Of a stretch of DNA of 64,000 nt, positions 57,183 to 64,000 are shown piece after piece. A model generated the notes under the pieces. That model did no database searches and had not been told where the DNA came from. It was given only the letters and a program-made list of their open reading frames with translations. How positions within the stretch are numbered: position 1 is the first letter of the stretch; every line of letters starts with the position of its first letter. Location of the stretch: positions 12,422,001 to 12,486,000 of the forward strand of contig CM065392.1 of the NCBI GenBank assembly GCA_033060915.1. The letters are read 5' to 3'. The stretch is from Euryodendron excelsum (Eukaryota; Streptophyta; Magnoliopsida; Ericales; Pentaphylacaceae). Position numbers and translations under genes: made by a program.

Positions 57183-58550
57183 ACTTTGTATATTTATATT
57201 ATATAACAATATTATCTATTACACCGTCTAACATTCCACTCGCAACATTTCTATATAATATTCCACTCATAGATGTATAACTATATTTCTATATAATATT
57301 CCACTCGCAATATTATAATATATAATATTTATACAATATTATTTAGTATAATATTTGTATATTTATATTTCCTACATTGATATAGTATTTGTACATTATT
57401 ATTTATCCAATTGACAATGTAGTATAATACTTATAAATTTTATACATTATTATTTAGTAAATTAAATCATTTATCAAGGATATTAAATGATAAAATTTGT
57501 ATTTTTGTATTTGTAACTAAATAATTTAAAAAAACATCTACTAAAAAACACAAGGCACCAATGTCGTAGATGCCTTAGTAATGCTAGATAATGCCCTAAC
57601 CTTAACCTAATGTTTTAAAAATCGGACCGTTAAATCAATTCAATCAGAATCGAATTATAATATCATGATTACATTATAAATATATTTAAAATCATGAATA
57701 AATAAATAAAATGTATAAAAAATTATTAAAAAATTACTTAATAAATCATAAATTTCCTTGCATATTCCTTGTGAATTCTAATTATTTTTATTTTTTTTTA
57801 TAGAAGATAATAGAAAGCCAAATATATGATTTATAGCTATATGTTATATATATATAATATTGGAAAGGTGTTTAAACCATTGCGAGCAGTGTGTATCACT
57901 TAAGTGTTATTAAAGGGGGAGCGAGAAAGTCTCTCACATTTATTGCTAGAAAAGACAATTCACATTTTTTTACTATTTTAATAACACATAACAATGCTCA
58001 AAACAAACGAATACCTGTTGCAAAGTGCATCCCAACACTTGATATACGTCTTCTCGGCTCCCAATTACTTTCTCTTCCAAAACTCATACATATTGATAGA
58101 TATATATACGTATACATCACAAAGAACGTGAGTGAGACCCGTGTATTATATCGAGTCAGCCCTAGTTAGCATCCTCCTAAACCTAATCCTAATTTAACCT
58201 AATAACGTAACCCTATTTTAATTCTAATTTAACCCTAGTTTAACTCTATTTCAATCCTAGTTTAATCCTAATTAAACCTAGTTAAATCAGGGTGTAGTTA
58301 ACCGTAACCCTACGTCTATGGTTTACAATATTTTATAGTCATGGCTACATACAACTTATCTCATAATAATGTCAAGTTACTATATGACGTTTATTGAAAA
58401 TTTAAATAAAATACAATTTGAGAAATTTAGAGAAAATACAAGTTTGGAAATAATGACAAACATAGAAGAAATTAGGAAACGAAGTGCAAACAAGTTCAAA
58501 TTAAAAAGTACAAGTACTTGAAAGATACGTTAGGCTCCGAAACCAACAAT
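57183..58550. other. AT-rich intergenic DNA
   Basis: No recognised gene. Between 57190 and 57440, phrases such as ATATAATATTCCACTC and ATTATTTAGTA recur. Around 58165-58300 there are degenerate AACCCTAATTTAACC phrases that look telomere-like without regular spacing. The 57891-58169 frame is not convincing. Confidence 0.5.
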
Positions 58551-59170
58551 TCATGTTCTATGATGAGCTGGATCATGTTCGTAGCAACACATCAGTTTGC
58601 CATGCATCAATAGGCTTCTAGGTAAAGGGTTTACAAAGTCGTCATCATTGTCATCTTCAAAATCTAATAGCTCAGCGTCCAAAAGTAGCAGTTCATCTTC
58701 TAGGATCTCTATTATGCCAACATCTGGATTTACATGATCTATCTTCACATTTTCGATGTAGTAGAACCTATCCAATCTCCTTTGCATCTGTTCAATCTCA
58801 CATTCAAGTCGGTTTATGACTCGTGGATCGTCGATTGACTCGTTCGTGCATAATTCAAATGAACATGCTTTTCTAACTGGTAGTTGATGCCATCTACAGT
58901 ACATTTCATTATCGCACCGGCGTTCATACAAGTCCTGCCATTTTAGATTGTTTTCATGAATAGTGACTCAGCGTGGTGGTTCTTGGTACTGTCGGCCCAC
59001 TAAAACGTGTCCTGCGTATTACAACGATTGGTAAACAAGAATCAGTTTGTTTTCGAACTCGCATTTTTTGCCATACCACCTATTACCCCATGGATCATCA
59101 TAGGATCCCATTTCATAAGGGATTTGGACGCACTAATCTTCAAACAATAGTTCAGTTGAGGTTCCCTTAG
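58551..59170 (-). pseudogene. Unrecognised ORF with acidic C-terminal half
   Basis: The frame 58931-58551 (126 codons) reads NEMYCRWHQLPVRKACSFEL at its start. It then has a heptad-like stretch (RLECEIEQMQRRLDRFYYIE) and a strongly acidic segment with DDNDDDF. Upstream on the same strand (59160-58935) coding-like sequence continues with a few breaks: YDDPWGNRWYGKKCEFENK. This suggests a gene of 200 or more codons that is now interrupted. I do not recognise the family. The plus-strand frame 58973-59170 is its shadow. Confidence 0.4.
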
Positions 59171-59587
59171 TCATCGTTCTCCTCTTAGGTATGGTAATCT
59201 GTATGAATGAACATCGAATATAGTCTTATTTTAGAACACCAGCAAGTCAGAAAGATATGATAACAAACTGAGCATATGGGACAATGCAATATGTCATGTC
59301 ACATCCTTGACATGGCATTTTATATCACGGGTTACGTTGTGCATTCACGCGTATTATTGCTCTGCGCATTCACATACATTAGGGCTCTTGCATTCATAGG
59401 CTTGCCCCCCTGTGCATTCATAGGTCACATGTAGTATCTATCAATTGCAAGATGAGCTTTCATGAGGGAGTTGTACAAATACATTAACGAGCATTTCATT
59501 AAATAGTCACATCTCTAGCATGACATTTCACTAGGGCCTATATAAGGAGCGAGTGATAGTTTCTACACATTATTGTGCAACTCAAGC
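59171..59587. other. Spacer without recognised feature
   Basis: It contains GTGCATTCA-type phrases repeated near 59337-59425 and no coding frame that I trust. Confidence 0.4.
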
Positions 59588-60022
59588 ATGCAATACACAG
59601 TGAATGATATTTTTTAGGCAACGGGTCGTCACTTTGTTGCGTATGATGAATGGGAGTATCCTTTGAACCCTAATAAACATTATTCACGTAGCAATGTGAA
59701 AATAATGTACTATGACTATCAACATCGTATTAAGGAGGCTGAAGTTCTGGTAGAGGTTTGTCGACCAACGAACATTCCAATTCCCCGATAGAGGGCCATG
59801 AATATTCCGATTAATGCTCTTCAGTTGTTATAGATGGTGTTGCATCGTTTGCATGAGGAAGTTAACAGAATGTCAAAGTGTCAACAACGATATTAATTTC
59901 TTCAGTCTGCGAAAGAGAAGAAAAAAAATGAATTCATGGGTGAATGGGAAATGTACATGTAGGTTAGTAGTGAAGACAAATATCAGTTGAACATCGAGAT
60001 GTCAGATGAGGAGAATGTTTAA
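59588..60022 (+). pseudogene. Decayed 144-codon ORF of unknown function
   Basis: One frame from ATG 59588 to TAA 60020-60022 keeps protein-like composition throughout (AYDEWEYPLNPNKHYS, MYYDYQHRIKEAEVLVEV, SAKEKKKNEFMGEWEMYM, IEMSDEENV). It is crossed by five stops, four TAG and one TAA, and has no obvious frameshift. The pattern suggests a real small gene that has decayed mainly by C-to-T change. The end is acidic after a basic stretch. I do not recognise the family. Confidence 0.4.
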
Positions 60023-60302
60023 GATAGGAGATTTACTTTGTATGGATAGTGCCCATGTTTGTATTAGTAATTTGTATTGGTTATATTTGTAACATGTTGA
60101 TTGCGTTTGTATCCGTAAATTGTATATTTCCATGCATTGTTGGTGTAATATGGCCAACCATTATTAAATACATCGATACATAGATGGAAATAACAAATAA
60201 GTAGATCATAATTGCTCCGTGCATAGACTGATTAATTACTAAATAGACATTGGAAATGGAAAATAACAGACACAATCAACATATTCATGGCCAACCGAAC
60301 TC

Positions 60303-60482
60303 TCAGTCATCATCGGACATGTCATAGTCTGATAAGTATTTCTCATTGTTTAGAGCCTTGGTTTGTTCTTCTATTGTGAGTTGCCTCCTTCTAGCCTCTG
60401 CCTTCTTCTAGTGTGAGTTGTTACTCTCCCTTTTCACTCTTGCAACTACCTCTTCATACTCCATTTTGTTCCTCCATTGCAT
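60303..60482 (-). pseudogene. Small decayed ORF, charged, unknown function
   Basis: A minus-strand frame of 59 codons (ATG 60482-60480, stop 60305-60303) has one internal TAG. It reads KMEYEEVVARVKRES, then KKAEARRRQLTIEEQTKA, and ends YLSDYDMSDDD. The basic helix followed by an acidic MSD(D/E) tail resembles the end of the plus-strand ORF at 59588-60022, so the two may be distant relatives. Its start lies at the edge of the tandem array. Confidence 0.35.
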
Positions 60483-60506
60483 TCTAAATTGCTAAATAAA
60501 AAAAAA

Positions 60507-61680
60507 ACTATTTTTACATCGGGTCTTGAAAAATCATAAATCATTCTAAACATAGAGATAATAACTTTACATATAGAACGAAGACATCAACTACTTAATA
60601 AAAAAAAAAAAAAATTGCTAGCTCTCCTAAAAATGTAGTGGTTCTCTTAAAATACAATAATCTATTTTTTAAGTTTTTATCTTAAAACTTATTTAATGAA
60701 AAACAAAATTGTAATGTAAACAAAAAAAACTATTTTTACATTAGGTCTTGGAAAATATAAATTATTCTGAAAATAGAGATAATAATTTTAGATTTATAAT
60801 AGAGACGTCAACTAATTATTAAAAAAAAAAAAAAATTTAGTAGGTCTCTTAAAAAATTTAGTGGTTCTCTTAAAATGCAATAATCTATTTTTTTTGTGTT
60901 TATCTTCAAAAATATTTACTTGAAAAACTAATTTACTATATTTTTACATTTTAAATTGAAAAATAAAAAAACTTACTATTTTTACATTGGTCTTGAAAAA
61001 TCATAAATCATTCTAAACATAGAGATAATAACTTTATATTTACAACGGAGATATCAACTACTTATTAAAAAAATAATTTTAGTTGCCCTCTTAAAAAATT
61101 TAGTGGTTCTCTTAAAATACAATAATCTATTTTTTAAGTTTTTATCTTAAAACTTATTTAATGAAAAACGAAATTATAATGTAAAAAAAAACTATTTTTA
61201 CATTGGGTCTTGAAAAAACATAAATTATTCTAAAAATAGAGATAATAATTTTACATTTATAACGGAGACATCAACTAATTATTTAAAAAATAATAATTTC
61301 AGTAGGTCTCTAAAAAAATTTAGTGGTTCTTTTAAAATGCAATAATCTATTTTTTTTGCGTTTATCTTCAAAAATATTTACTTGCAAAATGAATTTACTA
61401 TATTTTTATATTTTAATTTGAAAAATAAAAAAAAATAACTATTTTTACATTGGATCTTGAAAAATCATAACTCAATCTAAAAATAGAGATAATGCTATAC
61501 ATTTACAACGGAGACATCAACTACTAATTAAAAAATATTAATTTCACTAACTCGATCTAAAATTTTAGTGGTTCTCTTAAAATACAATAATCTATTTTTT
61601 AAGTGTTTATCTTAAAACTTATTTAATGAAAATTGAAATTATAATATTTTTGTGAATATCTTCATAATTATTACAATTTA
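60507..61680. repeat. Tandem array with alternating A/B monomers
   Basis: Five units starting with ACTATTTTTACAT begin at 60507, 60729, 60975, 61191 and about 61438. Units 1, 3 and 5 share an A-type second half (CTATTTTTTAAGT...AAACTTATTTAATGAAAA). Units 2 and 4 share a longer B-type (TCTTCAAAAATATTTACTTG). The period is about 216-222 bp for A and 246-247 bp for B, so the higher-order repeat is about 465 bp. Confidence 0.88.
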
Positions 61681-61987
61681 ATTTTTTATATCAATAAACA
61701 AACTGAATAAATATTTTTAAATCTATTTTACTCACTCACATAATATTATATTTTTTTTAGCATGACATATTTTGAAGGCCATGATGACTATAATGTTATA
61801 CTAAACAAAAAAAAAATTATATTAAACAAACATTTGTAAAGAAATCACATTTATTAAAAAATTTCAATAACATTACAACAATATATTATATTACAAATAT
61901 ATATTTAACGATATATTATATTACCAACCAAGAGAGCTGGCTGTCGAAATGAGAGACCAAAGGACGTGGTTCCAAACTGTCGCGTAC
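61681..61987. other. AT-rich spacer
   Basis: Very AT-rich DNA with no feature recognised. It ends at the border of the next LTR. Confidence 0.5.
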
Positions 61988-64000
61988 TATCGTGTCCCAA
62001 TTTTTTACACTTGAAAAAGACAAGTGAAAAAAACGTAGTGCTCTCTCATTAAAACTCATCCTCCTAGAAGGACGAGTGCGACTAGGTTTGAATTGAAAAT
62101 TTAATTTGATTAAGGGCTTTTTAAAAAATAATTTGGAGTTGCCATCTAACTTGATTAAGATGAGTTAGGTCATCTAAAAACTAAGCACAATCTGAATATT
62201 ATACTTAGGGCGACTAGGTTTAAATTGAAAATTTAATTTGATTAAGGGATTTTTAGAAAATAATTTGGAGTCGCCACCTAACTTGATTAAGATGAGTTAG
62301 GTCACCTAAAAACTAAGCATAATCCGAAGATTACACTTAGGGTTTTTGAAAAGATTTCAAAAACTTCCTCAAGAAAGGATTTTTTGAAAAATAGGTTGTT
62401 TGGAACCTTTGAAAAAATGTAAGCTCTCTGTTTTAAAGTAACTCCATTTGGTCTTAGAAAACAGTGATCTAGGTTCGGAGGTTGGTTACATATAAAGAAC
62501 ACGTACTAAGCCATCACCCTACCCCGCTCTTGTGGTACCTACATATCTATTCACTCTAGATTCACTCATTCGGAATTTTTGATTAACAATTGTCCAAAAC
62601 TATCCACTTTTGAAAAAAAACTTTTAGAAAGAAGTTGACATGATGCATTATATGCAAGTGCAAGAATTTGATTTAATTTTGCAAGTAGATTTTAAAAGAC
62701 TTGATCTAATTTTGGAAATAGATTTGAAAAGACTTGATTTTGAAAGAAGGTTTTAGAAAAGATAGATTTGATTTTCGAAAGAGAGTTCTAGAGATTGGAA
62801 ACAGGGATTTGAAAATAGATTTTGAAATAAGAAACTTGAAAAACGTTATGACCGCACCCATGAGAGTTGCCTACGTATCCCTTCTTGAGGAATCAGGTCA
62901 GTCGTAGTTTGGATAAGAGTCCGATTAAAAATAGAAGATATTGATTGAAAAAAGAGTTTGATTTGAAATATAGAATGAAAGATTGGAATCAAGATTGAAC
63001 TTAGACCTAGAATTGAACTTGAAATAAGATTTGACCCTTGAAAGAGAACTTTGACTAGATTTGGAAAGATAGAGATTTGAAAGTATTTTGACGTTTGAAA
63101 TTAGAAAACCATCTTAATTTAGAAAAGAGTTTTTAGAAAGGAGTCGAAGTTTCCTAACTCTAAGGGGTAGGGTTGAACTAGGGTTTAGGCCTCTTAGGGT
63201 TTAGGTTACCTAAGATTGGAATACGTAGTTGAATTTAGATATGAAAAGTTTGATTTTAGAAAGTTGGATTTAAGAAAGATTCGAATTAGAAAAGATTCAA
63301 ATTAGGAAAGAGTCGAATTAAGAAAGTTAGATTTTAAGAAAGATTTTGAAAAGAAGTTTGACTTGATTTGAAAAAAATTGATTTGGAATAGATTTAGAAA
63401 AGTTTGGGTTTAGGAAAGATTGGACTTTGGAAAGCTTTAGAATTTTAGAAAGTTTGAACTTAGGAAAGTTTCATTTTAGAAAAGTGCCAAATTAAGAAAG
63501 TTTTGGATTTAGAAAGTTTCAACTTAAGAAAGATTTGAATTTAGAAAACTTTGTAATTTGGAAAAGTCTTGGTTTCGGAAAGATTTCAATCTAAGAAAGA
63601 TTTGAAATTTGGAAAGTTTGATTTAAGAAAGATTTAGAAAGTTTAGAAATTAGGAAACATTCAAATTTAGAAAGATTGTAAAGTTTGAAATTTGAAAAGG
63701 TTTGACATTAGGAAAGTCTAGAATCAGGAAAGGATTGAATTAAGAAAGATTTAATTTCTATTTCCTAAAAGAGATGATTTCATTTTGTTTCCAAAAATGG
63801 AGGATTGAATTTGATTTTCTAAGTTGGAAGACTAAATTTGACATGGAATTGGAAAGGATGAGACTTGGAAAACTTAGATTTAGAAAATATGATTTGCATG
63901 AAATAAAGGTTTAGGAAACCTAAGAGTTTGATGTAGAAAATAGAATTTTGGAAAGCTATGATTGGATATAAATAAGGAAAGTAGAAATTAGGGTTTTCTA
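61988..64000 (-). mobile_element. Ogre/Tat-like LTR, minus strand, cut by window edge
   Basis: It begins (plus-strand view) TATCGTGTCCCAATTTTTTACAC, the mirror of the GGGGCGCGACA-type LTR end. It continues with the family's AGGACGAGTGCGACTAGG, TAGGTCACCTAA and ACCGCACCCATGAGAGTTGCC blocks in reverse. It contains an internal 132-bp duplication (62078-62341). The LTR start lies beyond 64000, so I cannot tell whether it is solo. The frame 62302-62502 is accidental. Confidence 0.75.
62078..62341. repeat. 132-bp tandem duplication inside LTR
   Basis: Two adjacent copies (62078-62209 and 62210-62341) both run from GCGACTAGGTTT through TTAGGTCA(T/C)CTAAAAACTAAGCA to ACTTAGG. They differ at a handful of positions. 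Other LTRs of the family in this window have this block once. Confidence 0.85.

Noticed and set aside
58165..58300. Interstitial telomere repeat
   Set aside because: AACCCTA-like phrases are present, but they are not in a regular 7-bp register.
58973..59170. Plus-strand ORF of 65 codons
   Set aside because: It is the antisense shadow of a more protein-like minus-strand reading (PWGNRWYGKKCEFENK).

Overview
This window looks like repeat-rich nuclear DNA from a flowering plant, probably a eudicot. It is AT-rich, with long intergenic spacers and GA/AT microsatellites. I found one intact host gene: a two-exon bHLH transcription factor on the minus strand (8378-9955). Most of the rest is layered transposable elements and one endogenous pararetrovirus. 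Nothing suggests a bacterial or organellar origin.

Layout. 1-341: edge of a minus-strand LTR. 345-5590: 3' part of an Athila/Tat-like Ty3 element (decayed ORF, G-rich tract, polypurine tract, 3' LTR), interrupted by a Copia-like solo LTR (about 1865-3174). About 5870-6267: a CACTA-type transposon end. 6268-11805: host DNA with the bHLH gene. 11806-34677: a solo LTR of an Ogre/Tat-like family with near-matching 5-bp target duplications. It is split by a second element of the same superfamily (16026-33574) that has two roughly 4-kb LTRs, a PBS, a decayed gag, no pol, and an antisense ORF for a plant mobile domain (PMD) protein. 34683-35028: a SINE-like repeat, split by the next element. 35034-48826: a minus-strand Ty3 chromovirus of the Tekay/Del type with ATTAT target duplications. 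Its 5' LTR carries another Ogre-like solo LTR (42196-46815) flanked by ACCGT. 49554-57182: a minus-strand endogenous caulimovirid, about one genome long (7504 bp between matching points of its terminal repeats). It carries decayed movement, capsid, protease and RT/RNase H regions. 57183-61987: AT-rich DNA with unrecognised decayed ORFs and an ABABA tandem array. 61988-64000: another minus-strand Ogre-like LTR running off the window.

Nesting gives a relative order. The 17.5-kb gag/PMD element is younger than the LTR it splits. The 42-47 kb solo LTR is younger than the chromovirus. The chromovirus is younger than the SINE-like repeat. Every transposon and viral reading frame has stops or frameshifts, so only the bHLH gene appears able to make its full protein. 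All family assignments come from reading motifs and were not checked against a database.
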